Part shown: positions 26,235 to 34,856 of the stretch, one piece after another | Layout of the letters: every line of letters begins with the position of its first letter | How positions within the stretch are numbered: position 1 is the stretch's first letter | DNA from: Planctomonas deserti | GTDB lineage: Bacteria > Actinomycetota > Actinomycetes > Actinomycetales > Microbacteriaceae | DNA length: 64,000 nt | Assembly: GCF_003067705.1 (NCBI RefSeq) | Contig: NZ_QANL01000002.1 | Location: 806,001 to 870,000 of the forward strand | Reading direction: 5' to 3' | Program-made: the position numbers and the translations under genes | The notes under the pieces: generated by a model | Seen by the model: only the letters and a program-made list of their open reading frames with translations | What the model was told of the DNA's origin: nothing | Database searches by the model: none

Positions 26235-26687
26235 ATGACCTCTACGGCCACCGCCCAGCCCACACGAACGACGTCGACCGCTTTGCCGAGCTATCCTTCG
26301 CTGGCGCTGTTGATCCTGCGCCTGGCGCTCGGGGCGATCCTGATCGCGCACGGCGCTCAAAAAGTCTTCTTCTACGGATTCGCCGGAACGGGCGCTTCCT
26401 TCGCCCAGATGGGCGTACCGATGGCGGAGATCGCCGGTCCCCTCGTGGGCATCGTCGAACTCGTAGGCGGGCTCGCGATCGCCGCGGGCATCGGCACTCG
26501 CATCGCCTCGGTCCTCGTCGCGATCGACATGATCGTTGCCGCCGTTCTGGTGCACCTGCCCAACGGCATCTTCATCGCGGATGGCGGCTTCGAACTCACC
26601 CTGATCCTCGCTGCGGCAGCGATAGCTCTCGCACTGGCGGGCGCAGGGCGGTTCTCGCTGGACTCGGTGATCTCCTCGCGCCGCTGA
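26235..26687 (+). CDS. DoxX-family membrane protein (MhqP-like)
   Basis: A 150-residue, four-helix membrane protein. DoxX features are LILRLALGAILIAHGAQKVF, FAQMGVPMAEIAGPLVGIVELVGG and GTRIASVLVAIDMIVAA. DoxX proteins take part in thiol and redox homeostasis, and mhqP of the Bacillus Mhq regulon is a member. GAAAGGACCG precedes the ATG. A strong hairpin 11 bases after the stop ends the cluster. Confidence 0.87.
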   Translation: MTSTATAQPTRTTSTALPSYPSLALLILRLALGAILIAHGAQKVFFYGFAGTGASFAQMGVPMAEIAGPLVGIVELVGGLAIAAGIGTRIASVLVAIDMIVAAVLVHLPNGIFIADGGFELTLILAAAAIALALAGAGRFSLDSVISSRR

Positions 26688-26697
26688 ATCGCTGAGC

Positions 26698-26733
26698 CGA
26701 GGCTGGATCGACGTCAACGTCGGTCCAGCCTCG
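26698..26733 (+). terminator. Rho-independent-type hairpin after the doxX gene
   Basis: CGAGGCTGGA-T-CGACG pairs with CGTCG-G-TCCAGCCTCG around a TCAA loop, a stem of about 15 pairs with one mismatch. There is no long T-run, as is normal in high-GC actinobacteria. Confidence 0.75.
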
Positions 26734-26854
26734 ACGTGTGCCTCGGCAAGGAGTTGCAGGTCTCGAGTTCGGTACGAAGTGGACGGTTCATCTGGTTCGA
26801 GAGTCCGCTCTCGTGTGAAACGAGAGCCGTGAAGTACTCCCGCAGGTCGTCCGA

Positions 26855-27508
26855 TCACCTGGCTGACACGACGAGATTGGAGAAGAGGGCGTCGGTTCCG
26901 ATGTCCACGAACAGGCCGACCCGTCCTGGTTCGGGGGAAGCCAGCGTCTCGGGGATCAGGAGTTGCTCCGCACCGTTGACGGTGACCCGTACCCGGTCGT
27001 GGCGGACGTCGATCGCCAAGGTGATCCACTCGTCCGGGCCGATGTCGGCGCCGGCCTCGAATCTCTCCGGGGGGAACTCGTTTCGGATTCGGTCGAACGG
27101 CCACTCGGGGTAAGCAAAGTACTGAATCGCCCGGCCGGCCCGCGGAGCCGGAGGGTTGACCTTCCGACCGTTCAGTGGGCGCACATACACGGACTCGAAC
27201 CGAGAGCAGTCCTCAGCAATACGGTACGCGAGCCCCGCAAATCCTCGGGCAAGCTCCGGCGCATCGGCGGTGAGTCGAGACCGGATGTCGACCTCGATGC
27301 GGCCATCGAGGAACTCGATCGGGAGGATGACGAAGGTTGGCTGGTCAATGTAGTCGACGCCGGGAACACCCTCTGCAACCGCCCTCTCCAATTGGACGCG
27401 AAGGCAGTCGCGGCCACCGACGCGAGCGGGCTGAGCCGTCACCGATCGGAGCATAGCCCCATCGGGGATGACATCCAAAGGAGAGCGAACCGGGTTGAAG
27501 GAGAACAT
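26855..27508 (-). CDS. Uncharacterised beta-sandwich protein (LamG/glycan-hydrolase-like fold)
   Basis: A 217-residue cytoplasmic protein with no signal peptide. The pattern of alternating strands (ILPIEFLDGRIEVDIRSR, FAGLAYRIAEDCSRFESVYV, ITLAIDVRHDRVRVTVNGAE, GRVGLFVDIGTDALFSNLVV) is typical of concanavalin-like jelly rolls such as LamG and 3-keto-disaccharide hydrolase domains, where the last motif closes the sandwich. Function is unknown. The gene converges on the preceding cluster and has no obvious operon partner. Confidence 0.7.
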   Translation of the reverse strand: MFSFNPVRSPLDVIPDGAMLRSVTAQPARVGGRDCLRVQLERAVAEGVPGVDYIDQPTFVILPIEFLDGRIEVDIRSRLTADAPELARGFAGLAYRIAEDCSRFESVYVRPLNGRKVNPPAPRAGRAIQYFAYPEWPFDRIRNEFPPERFEAGADIGPDEWITLAIDVRHDRVRVTVNGAEQLLIPETLASPEPGRVGLFVDIGTDALFSNLVVSAR

Positions 27509-27783
27509 CAGTCGGACACTACCCGACTATCTTCCATGTAATCAATCTGTGAAGCGGATGGCTCGCGTGCAGAGACCATTTCAAGGTGTTGAGGGGTATG
27601 GGGCGACGGGCTGAAGCCGCAGCGGGAAGCAGTCGCTAGTTGTGTCGACCCGGGCGTGGAGATTGAGCAAGGCGGGAGTCTGAGAAATTCCGCTGGAGTG
27701 TCGTCTGCGTTGCCAATCAGGCGTTTCGTGCCTACCAAGCATCACTGAACGATTGAGCCGCTACCACAACGGGCTCCCACAGC

Positions 27784-28345
27784 GTGACGCGAGCAAGGAC
27801 TGATCGACGAATTCCTGTGATTCTGCGTGCCAACCAAACCGACCGGCAGCTGGAGCGCCGGTTGCCCGAGATGGCAATCCGCCCCACACCGGTCAGTCTC
27901 ACTCCAGAGGAGCTCGACCTCGAGCACGACCCGGTTAAGCAAGCGGACAACACCGTCCCCGTGCGCGCGCGGGTCCGCTTTCCCCGAAACGGTCATCCGG
28001 GCCGAAGGGCGGGCCGTCGCATGGACCAGCCGCGCTGTGGCACCGCCCGCGGGCGAAGCGCCAAGGATCACGAATTGTCCGCCGGCACGCCCCGCGTCAC
28101 GCGGATTCGAACGGACAGTCCGAATTACGACCCGGCGACGGAACGGGACGACGAAGACAACGCCTGGAACGACCTGGACAATATCACCGACAGCCAAATC
28201 CTCGCGAGCTCGCGCCGGCTCCTCCGAGACTTCGGGAAGGTTCGGCCGGACGAGTTCACCCGCTCTTCTATGAGCATGGCTTCTGGGAGTGGAGCTCGCC
28301 GTGCGCGACTTGCTCCGAATCATCGACGGGCAGCGTCCGCCGTCG
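27784..28345 (+). pseudogene. Decayed gene sharing its tail with the 5-6 kb membrane protein
   Basis: Reading sense jumps frames. One frame gives PVRARVRF up to about 27990; the next gives PETVIRAEGRAVAWTSRAVA, and joined they resemble a conserved actinobacterial segment. A further frame holds YDPATERDDEDNAWNDLDNI and RLLRDFGKVRPDEF. Against copy 1 at 5.9-6.2 kb, one base is lost near 28260 and four near 28300, after which VRDLLRIIDGQ lies in yet another frame. At least three frameshifts make expression of a full product unlikely. Confidence 0.65.
28125..28334 (+). repeat. Dispersed homologous segment, copy 2
   Basis: Direct-orientation counterpart of 5941-6152. DNA identity by eye is high through the RDDEDN and DLDNI codons and lower after the frameshifts. 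Confidence 0.65.
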
Positions 28346-28605
28346 TCAGGATGACCCGTCGATCTCCGTTCGGCTGCGTGGCAGCGCGGCCAGGTTCACC
28401 ATCGGCTACCGGCCCGGTAGGTGTCTCGCCATCGGCTGTAGTCATTGCTGATTCGCCGTCTGAGATGATCGCAGCGCGACCACTGTTGTAGGAAGGGTCC
28501 GCCCGTACCTGCCCCGCTTCGCCTCCGAAACGAGCACGACTGGCGCAGCGGTCATCGGGATCCTGACCCGCTGAGGAGGGTCGAACGCACGCTCCGTGCA
28601 CTCGG

Positions 28606-29610
28606 TTAGTCGGCCACTCCGGTAGCGCCGTTCTTGTTTACCTCCTTTCGCTCGCGCTCGAAGTGGAAGAGCCCCTCGGACCAGGCAGTCAGGTGACCGG
28701 TCATCCGGTCCAGCGCCTCGTAGGCCTGAAACACCGCGGAATTCAAAGCGGGGTGACCGTCGCCCTCCCGTTTCGCGATCTCATTCAGCGCCTCGGTCAG
28801 CTGAGCACGATCAGGCCGCTCGTCGAAGCGCGACATCGCTTCGTCGAGCATGTACCGCAGCATCCCCCGGGTGATCCGGGAGCCGGCGTTGGAATGACGG
28901 TTGGTCTCATCCTCACGCTCCGGAATACGACCGTACATCTCGCGCCAAATCACACTGAGCGGCGTGAATTCCGGTGACCCCTTGATGGCGGTGTATACGC
29001 CCTTACGGAGCCGCCATCGACGGCTCCAGCTGGACTTTTGGGGACGATTCGTCCGACCTGCGACTCCCACGAAGCCGCGTACGACGACCCGCCGCCTCGG
29101 GGCCGCGCTAAGGAGGCCGGGCAGGACGCTCCAGTGATCGAGGAGGAACGTCACACGCCCGTACGGCTCAACCCGGACGACAGTGTCCTTGATCGCCTCG
29201 TCGGGGCCGAACGAGGCTCCCGTCGCGAACATGCGTGGGACAAGCGAGTGGTCCTTCTTACCGTGTCCGCTGATGCTCAGGCCCGGTGAGTACACGGTCA
29301 CAGGAACTCTCCCCGGATTCTCAACCACGAGTTGAGCGACCTCCAGCGCCTTCCCGTACTTCACGCTGCGCGCCACGCTGTCATCTCTCAAGGCGAAGCG
29401 GCCAGAGCGATTGACTGCGAGCATGAACTCGGGTTCCAGAATGGCCGTGTTCAGGTAGACCTTCACGCGGCCTCCGTCGAGGAAGTGCTTGAACACCTGC
29501 CAGCCGAGGGCCACGAGCGCGATGAGGAAACTGAGCAGAGAGACGACGAGTGCCCAGGTAGCCACAGGAGCACCGAACAGCTCAGGCGAGGGAGGAGGGG
29601 CCGGAATCAC
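28606..29610 (-). CDS. Uncharacterised membrane-anchored protein
   Basis: A 334-residue protein with one N-terminal hydrophobic helix (TWALVVSLLSFLIALVALGW) followed by a soluble domain. GTG 29610 is chosen because it sits just before PAPPPSPELFG and the helix; the frame continues upstream without a better signal. The soluble part begins with a beta-rich region (VKVYLNTAILEPEFMLAVNR, VENPGRVPVTVYSPGLSI) and ends in a charged helical region. Similar anchor-plus-beta designs occur in accessory regions, but I recognise no family. It lies downstream, on the same strand, of the large RNxxxH protein. Confidence 0.6.
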   Translation of the reverse strand: MIPAPPPSPELFGAPVATWALVVSLLSFLIALVALGWQVFKHFLDGGRVKVYLNTAILEPEFMLAVNRSGRFALRDDSVARSVKYGKALEVAQLVVENPGRVPVTVYSPGLSISGHGKKDHSLVPRMFATGASFGPDEAIKDTVVRVEPYGRVTFLLDHWSVLPGLLSAAPRRRVVVRGFVGVAGRTNRPQKSSWSRRWRLRKGVYTAIKGSPEFTPLSVIWREMYGRIPEREDETNRHSNAGSRITRGMLRYMLDEAMSRFDERPDRAQLTEALNEIAKREGDGHPALNSAVFQAYEALDRMTGHLTAWSEGLFHFERERKEVNKNGATGVAD

Positions 29611-29963
29611 GTCTCGATGATCCCATCTGCGGGTCGGACGGGAAGTGGGATCGGCGCAACCGGTCGAGTGAGTGTGCGCGGTCACGGGTGTCCAGGATCC
29701 CTGAGGTGGCGCCCCGCGCACGTGCCATCAAGCGCCCCTGCCCTGAGAGCTGGAGCTGGACCTCGAATATCAGCCGTCAAGCAGGCCATGGCGGCGTACC
29801 GATGCGCGCGCGTGTCCCCCCGGAATGCTCGTTCGGACTAAGTACGCGGCGTCACATGGACGAACCGGGCATTGCTCATCTGGTAGGACGAGGCTGATCA
29901 CAACTAGCCCGACGCCGAGTCTGGGCCTCGGCCGAACTTCGCTCCATGATCGCGGGCCTCGCG
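29611..29963. other. Gene-free stretch
   Basis: 353 bases between two minus-strand genes. I see no convincing gene, RNA or strong hairpin; its composition is less GC-rich than the core region. Confidence 0.4.
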
Positions 29964-31913
29964 TTAGCCTGAAGACGCGGAGCCATCAGAGGCGTTCGGT
30001 GCGCCGGATTTCCAGCCTTCGCGCGGGCGCTGGAAATATCTCGGAGCGGCGGTCCAGACGCGTCGCCACCTCCTACGAAGTCGCACCCGGGCCGCGATGG
30101 ACCCGATCGGGTCTCGCAACCGAACTGAAACCTCAGCGCGATCGACAATCGCCGAGTCGGGCGGAGTGAGAATTACCAGGAGCCCGGCAGTTCTTAGCAT
30201 CAACGCCGCCTCCTCGCGTCGGAGGTCTATGCGATGACCATGGGCGAGTGCATTTCTGAGTGTTGCCACCGGTCCGCGAATAGTTCGAATCCAGTCAAGG
30301 TCGAACTCGTGTGCAGCGAGACGTTCCAAATATGTCTCGAGGCTGGGGAACTTGCCCTCCGAGCCACCGGTTTCGATTCTGAAGAGTGGATCTCCGAGAG
30401 CAAGGAGCAGTCCCCTCGCGCCAGCCTCGACCAGCGGGAATGCAGCGCGGCCAGCATCGGCAAAGCGACCATCCCAAAAGCTTGCGATCGCATCACCGAA
30501 AGCGACAGCTTTCTCCGGATCGCAGTTGAATCGCGTGGCCAAGTGACGCCCGAGTTCGCCCGCGGAGATCTGGCCATACTCGGTCTTGATTGCCTCCAAC
30601 TCGTTCGCGAGCACGATGCTGCTCACAGCAGCATTCATGTTCTCGATGCGCTCCAGCTGCCAGGACGCAGCGGCCTCAGGGCCGATGCCGGAGCGCAAGG
30701 GTAGACCTTGCTCGCTGACGACAGTTCGCGACGCGAGACTGAGCATGCCGAGCTTGCTCAAGTCGTCAGCTTTCCGAGTGTTGGCCTCGAAGGAACCGGT
30801 TGGCGCGGGATTGGTGAGCCAGATTTCTATTGCGCCTCGAGCGTCCTGCGACCAGCGGTAGTTTGAAATTTCAGAGTCTAGTGCATGCCTTGGTACCCTC
30901 ATTTCAGTTGTCACTGATTGGAAGCCGAAATCATCGACCGACAAGGATTGTAGGGCGCTAACCGCCGTATCCCGAAGGTTTATGAGGCCGAATCGTTGGG
31001 CGGCGCTGGCCGCCTCCTGCAGCCAAGTCATTCTGAGGAACCCGTCGCAAAGGTCCGCGAGATTCAAATAGCTCTGCACGAGTGACCCGCGGGCAGCCTC
31101 GCGCTCCGCAGCGTTCTGCGCCAATCGCTCTCGCACCTCATGGACTGCCTCGAACACAATCGAGGACCGGCCATGTAGGCGATCGACGGTTGATAAGAGT
31201 GTTACCACCTGCGCTCTATCCGGCTCGGTGAATTCACCATCCCGCAGCGGAATCGCCAATGGCTCGACTGCTCGGAACAGAAGCCCCGGTTGGACATCGG
31301 AGACCGCCACAAGCGTTTCCGCCATCTCGAAGAGACGGTGACGCACGTCCGCTTCCATTCCGAGCGGATACACTCGCGTCAAGCTCCAAGCGCGTCGCAG
31401 GCAGGAGGCACGGTAGTACCCATCGAGGGTGGTCATTTCTGCCAGTATCAGGTACTGGTCGACAAGCGCTCGCGCTGCCTGCACACCGGAACGAGTCCCC
31501 GTCGATAGTGCCAGATCCGAAAACTGGGCCAGCGGTAGAGGATGCGTGACGATATCGGCGAATTTTGCCCAGCACCTCTTCTCGTCGCCGTCCACTACGT
31601 CAAAGGCTGGCGGCCAGTCACCCCCTGATGATGAAAATCGACGTCCGAGGATCACAGTCCCATATCGGGCAGCATCGTCCTCGAAGCTGTACGCGAGAGC
31701 CCTCTCAGCCATGACGAGGAGCGGAGTGCGCTCCGCCTCGGCGCCAGGACCGCCATGAGCCTCCGATAGGCGCTGGAGCAGGTCCCAAGGGTGGCTCGCC
31801 TGCGTGCTTAGGGCGTCGATTTCCAGCGCGAGCTTCATCAGCGCGGACTCATCGTACGGAGAATGCTCTCCATTTGATGGATCTGATAGGCCCGTGACGG
31901 CGGGATCAAGCAT
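29964..31913 (-). CDS. Large uncharacterised protein with HEPN-like RNxxxH motif
   Basis: A 649-residue soluble protein that is predominantly helical by composition, starting at ATG 31913 after GGAG. Near the C-terminus (residues 553-559) is RNALAHG, matching the R-(N/D/H)-x4-H-type motif of HEPN ribonucleases, followed by a hydrophobic helix. The preceding part (FPSLETYLERLAAHEFDLDW) is compatible with a HEPN-like helical bundle or a DUF4209-like terminus. Base composition is clearly less GC-rich than the flanking core genes, indicating transfer. A role as an RNase in defence is a hypothesis only. The Ser/Arg-rich last 60 residues may be disordered. Confidence 0.65.
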   Translation of the reverse strand: MLDPAVTGLSDPSNGEHSPYDESALMKLALEIDALSTQASHPWDLLQRLSEAHGGPGAEAERTPLLVMAERALAYSFEDDAARYGTVILGRRFSSSGGDWPPAFDVVDGDEKRCWAKFADIVTHPLPLAQFSDLALSTGTRSGVQAARALVDQYLILAEMTTLDGYYRASCLRRAWSLTRVYPLGMEADVRHRLFEMAETLVAVSDVQPGLLFRAVEPLAIPLRDGEFTEPDRAQVVTLLSTVDRLHGRSSIVFEAVHEVRERLAQNAAEREAARGSLVQSYLNLADLCDGFLRMTWLQEAASAAQRFGLINLRDTAVSALQSLSVDDFGFQSVTTEMRVPRHALDSEISNYRWSQDARGAIEIWLTNPAPTGSFEANTRKADDLSKLGMLSLASRTVVSEQGLPLRSGIGPEAAASWQLERIENMNAAVSSIVLANELEAIKTEYGQISAGELGRHLATRFNCDPEKAVAFGDAIASFWDGRFADAGRAAFPLVEAGARGLLLALGDPLFRIETGGSEGKFPSLETYLERLAAHEFDLDWIRTIRGPVATLRNALAHGHRIDLRREEAALMLRTAGLLVILTPPDSAIVDRAEVSVRLRDPIGSIAARVRLRRRWRRVWTAAPRYFQRPREGWKSGAPNASDGSASSG

Positions 31914-32212
31914 TTTTCAACTCCGCAAGCAAGACGATTTTCGATGATGAGCGCGGGAGCATGCCGCCTGCTAATCATGCCCCGTCATCCTGCTGCGGAC
32001 TGCGGTCCCGACGGATTCCCCAGCCGGCACAGCCCGGCCTCCCCATGCCCGTGGTCGGATTTCGCCAACGACCGACTCCTGTCCACCAGCCCCACGTTGA
32101 CTTCCGCTCTTGTCCGCACGAGCCGCACAATTGGTACGTTGGCCACGTGGCGGACCGCCGCTGACATCATCTGGCGCGTAACTAAGCCGGACGTCGCTCC
32201 TGAGGTCAGATA
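31914..32212. other. Junction stretch between accessory DNA and the tad locus
   Basis: No supported gene. A TGA at 32201-32203 ends the frame of the downstream CpaF homology, which begins abruptly at about 32213. The accessory/core boundary therefore lies within roughly 32204-32213. No clear transposon end or tRNA is seen. Confidence 0.5.
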
Positions 32213-32248
32213 ACCGACGGATCCCGCCTGCACGTCGTCATCCCCGAC

Positions 32249-33058
32249 GTGACGCGGCGGCACTGGGCCGTCAACGTGCGGAAGTTCCCGCGCCGCATCC
32301 GCGAGCTGGGACAGCTCGTCGAGCTGGGCTCGCTGCCGCCGGCCGCGGCCGAGTTCCTGCGCATGTGCGTGCTCGCCGGGCTGAACGTCCTGGTGTCCGG
32401 CGCGACGCAGAGCGGCAAGACGACGCTGCTGAACGCGCTGCTGTCCGTGGCGCGGCCGGCCGAGCGCATCGTGACCGTCGAGGAGACGTTCGAGCTCGAC
32501 CTGACCGGGCGCGACGTCGTCGCGATGCAGTGCCGCCAGCCCTCGATCGAGGGCACCGGCGAGATCACGCTGCGCCGGCTCATCAAGGAGGCCCTGCGGA
32601 TGCGACCCGACAGGCTGGTGGTGGGGGAGGTGCGTGAGGCGGAGAGTCTCGACCTCCTCATCGCGCTCAACTCCGGCTTGCCCGGCATGAGCAGCATCCA
32701 CGCCAACGGGCCGCGCGAGGCCCTGACCAAGCTGTGCACCCTCCCACTCCTGGCCGGCAGGAACATCGACTCGTCGTTCATCGTGCCCACGGTCGCCGCC
32801 TGCGTGGACGTCGTCGTCCACCTGGAGCTGACGCCGTCCGGGCGTCGTCGCGTTGCGAGCATCTGCTCCGTCCTCGGCAGCACGCCGGACGGGATGATCG
32901 ACGTGACGGAAATCTTCGCCGGCCGGGACGGCGTCCTTCGCCCGACCGGCGCCGCGCCGGGTCGCGAGCGCCGGTTCGCATCCGCCGGGCTCGACCCCGC
33001 CGCACTCCTGCGGGACGAGGCGGGTGCGGAGCACGGGGACCGCGAGGTGAGCGGATGA
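32249..33058 (+). CDS. tadA: TadA/CpaF-type pilus ATPase, 5'-truncated
   Basis: The secretion ATPase of a Tad (Flp) pilus system, probably non-functional. The C-terminal catalytic domain is intact: VRKF, Walker A GATQSGKTT, catalytic Glu region VTVEETFELDL, Walker B-like RPDRLVVGEVREAESLDLL and the His box GMSSIHANGPREAL. Homology extends upstream of the GTG to 32213 (TDGSRLHVVIP), then stops at once with an in-frame TGA ten bases before. Complete CpaF proteins are about 400 residues; here about 270 remain, so the N-terminal domain was removed at the island junction. It overlaps tadB by ATGA. Confidence 0.83.
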   Translation: MTRRHWAVNVRKFPRRIRELGQLVELGSLPPAAAEFLRMCVLAGLNVLVSGATQSGKTTLLNALLSVARPAERIVTVEETFELDLTGRDVVAMQCRQPSIEGTGEITLRRLIKEALRMRPDRLVVGEVREAESLDLLIALNSGLPGMSSIHANGPREALTKLCTLPLLAGRNIDSSFIVPTVAACVDVVVHLELTPSGRRRVASICSVLGSTPDGMIDVTEIFAGRDGVLRPTGAAPGRERRFASAGLDPAALLRDEAGAEHGDREVSG

Positions 33059-33921
33059 GCGCGCTGCTCGGACTGTGCCTCGGGCTCGGGCTGCTGTCGA
33101 TGGTCGCGCCGTTCCTGTGGCCCCGGCGGCGCCGGCGGCCGACCGCGGTGCGAACGCAGCCCCTGGCCGGGCTGCGGGATCGGCTGGCCCGCGCGGGCCT
33201 GGAGCGGCTACCCCTCCCCGCGTTCCTGGCCCTGTCCCTCCTCTCGGCCGTCGCGGGCTTCGCCCTGGGCGGTGCCCTCTCCGGCGTCACGGCGGTGGCG
33301 CTGGCCGCAGGCCTGGTCGGCCTCGCCGCGCCGTTCCTCGCCGCCGGCTGGCGCGACCGCGCGACCCGGCGAGCTCACCGCGGCGCCTGGCCCGACGTCG
33401 TCGACCACCTGGTGTCCGCCGTCCGCTCCGGCGCGTCCCTGCCCGATGCCGTGGCGTCGCTGTCCCGGACCGGGCCTCCCGCCCTTCGTTCGGCGTTCGC
33501 CGCCTTCGAGCGCGACTACGGCGCCACCGGCAACTTCTCGGTGAGCGTCGACGGGCTGAAGGAGCGACTCGCCGACCCGACGGCCGACCGCATCGTCGAG
33601 ATCCTCCGCATGTCGCGCGAGGTCGGCGGGAGCGAGCTGACGGGGGTGCTGCGCAACCTCTCGTCGTACCTGCGATCCGAGGCGGCGATCCGCGGCGAGG
33701 CCGAGGCGCGGCAATCCTGGGTGGTCAACGCGGCGAAGCTCGCGGTCGCGGCCCCCTGGCTGGTCCTCGTGCTGCTGTCGACCCGGCCGGAGGCCGCGGC
33801 GGCCTACAACTCGGCGGGCGGCGGCGTGCTCATCGCGGGCGGCGTCGCCGTCTCGCTCGTCGCCTACCGGGCGATGATGCGCCTCGCGCGGCTGCCCGAG
33901 GAGCGGCGGTGGTTCCGGTGA
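33055..33921 (+). CDS. tadB: TadB-like pilus assembly membrane protein
   Basis: A 288-residue protein with type II secretion F domain. N-terminal helices (LLGLCLGLGLLSMVAPFLW; FLALSLLSAVAGFALGGAL) lead to the cytoplasmic four-helix T2SSF region (WPDVVDHLVSAVRSGASLPD, EILRMSREVGGSELTGVLR), then two further helices. TadB and TadC form the inner-membrane platform on which the ATPase assembles the Flp pilus. Overlaps of four bases on both sides confirm an operon with tadA and tadC. Confidence 0.87.
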   Translation: MSALLGLCLGLGLLSMVAPFLWPRRRRRPTAVRTQPLAGLRDRLARAGLERLPLPAFLALSLLSAVAGFALGGALSGVTAVALAAGLVGLAAPFLAAGWRDRATRRAHRGAWPDVVDHLVSAVRSGASLPDAVASLSRTGPPALRSAFAAFERDYGATGNFSVSVDGLKERLADPTADRIVEILRMSREVGGSELTGVLRNLSSYLRSEAAIRGEAEARQSWVVNAAKLAVAAPWLVLVLLSTRPEAAAAYNSAGGGVLIAGGVAVSLVAYRAMMRLARLPEERRWFR

Positions 33922-34856
33922 GCCAGATCGTGGCGTGGGCGATGCTGCTCGGCGCCCTTCTTGGGCTGGGAGCCTGGTCCCTCGCCTCGCTGCTGCCGCG
34001 GGTGGGCGCGCTCCCGCTCGCGGCGCGGGTGGCGCCGTACCTCCTCGACGTCTCGGAACAGGCGCGGCGGCTCGCGTCGCGGCGGCCCGTCGATCCGCTG
34101 CCGGTCGTCGGCGCACTGCTCGCACCGGTGTTCACGCGAGCGCGCCTGGGGCTCGAGTCCCTGCTCGGCGGTGCCGACCGGTTGCGGACCCGGCTCCGGC
34201 AGGCGGGCTCGCCGCTGAGCGTCGAGCAGTTCCGGGCCCAGCAGCTGGCGTGGGGTCTGATCGGCGCCACCCTCGGCGTCGCCGCGTCCATCGCGATCGC
34301 GCTGGGTCGGGCCGTTCCGCTCGCCGTGCCCGTCGCCCTGCCCGTGGTGGGGGCGCTCCTCGGCCTGACCCTGCGGGACGCGCTGCTGCAGCGCGCGGTG
34401 CGGGCCCGGCTCGCGCGGATTGCGGGCGAGTTCCCCACCGTCGTCGAGTTCCTCACGCTGAGCGTGTCCGCCGGGGAGGGCGTGCTCGACGCCCTGCACC
34501 GCGTCGCGAGGGTCACGTCGGGGGAGCTGTCGCGGGAGGTCGCGCTTGTCGTCTCGGACGCCCGCACCGGTGTCGGGCTCGCGTCGGCGCTCGAGTCGCT
34601 GGACGCCCGGCTCGGCATGCCGTCGATCACCCGGCTCGTCGAGCAGGTCGTCACGGCGCTCGAGAAGGGCACGCCGCTTGCCGAGGTGCTCCGGGCGCAG
34701 GCTCAGGACGCGCGGGAGGTCGCCAAGCGGGAGCTGCTCGAGGCGGCGGGCAAGAAGGAGGTCGCGATGCTCGTGCCGCTCGTCTTCCTCATCCTGCCCG
34801 TCACCGTCGTGTTCGCGATCTACCCCGGCATCTTCGTGCTACAGACCGGGTTCTAG
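33918..34856 (+). CDS. tadC: TadC-like pilus assembly membrane protein
   Basis: A 312-residue partner of TadB with GTG start in the tadB stop (GTGA). After three N-terminal helices the T2SSF region reads IAGEFPTVVEFLTLSVSAGE and ALEKGTPLAEVLRAQAQDAR; the last helix is MLVPLVFLILPVTVVFAIYP. Its stop overlaps a convergent alpha/beta hydrolase gene by four bases, so the tad operon is interrupted here; pilin genes resume at 36390. Confidence 0.87.
   Translation: MSQIVAWAMLLGALLGLGAWSLASLLPRVGALPLAARVAPYLLDVSEQARRLASRRPVDPLPVVGALLAPVFTRARLGLESLLGGADRLRTRLRQAGSPLSVEQFRAQQLAWGLIGATLGVAASIAIALGRAVPLAVPVALPVVGALLGLTLRDALLQRAVRARLARIAGEFPTVVEFLTLSVSAGEGVLDALHRVARVTSGELSREVALVVSDARTGVGLASALESLDARLGMPSITRLVEQVVTALEKGTPLAEVLRAQAQDAREVAKRELLEAAGKKEVAMLVPLVFLILPVTVVFAIYPGIFVLQTGF

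Noticed and set aside
31944-32213. 89-codon frame in the junction region
   Set aside because: No family resemblance or ribosome site; composition suggests chance, and the region is probably a recombination junction.
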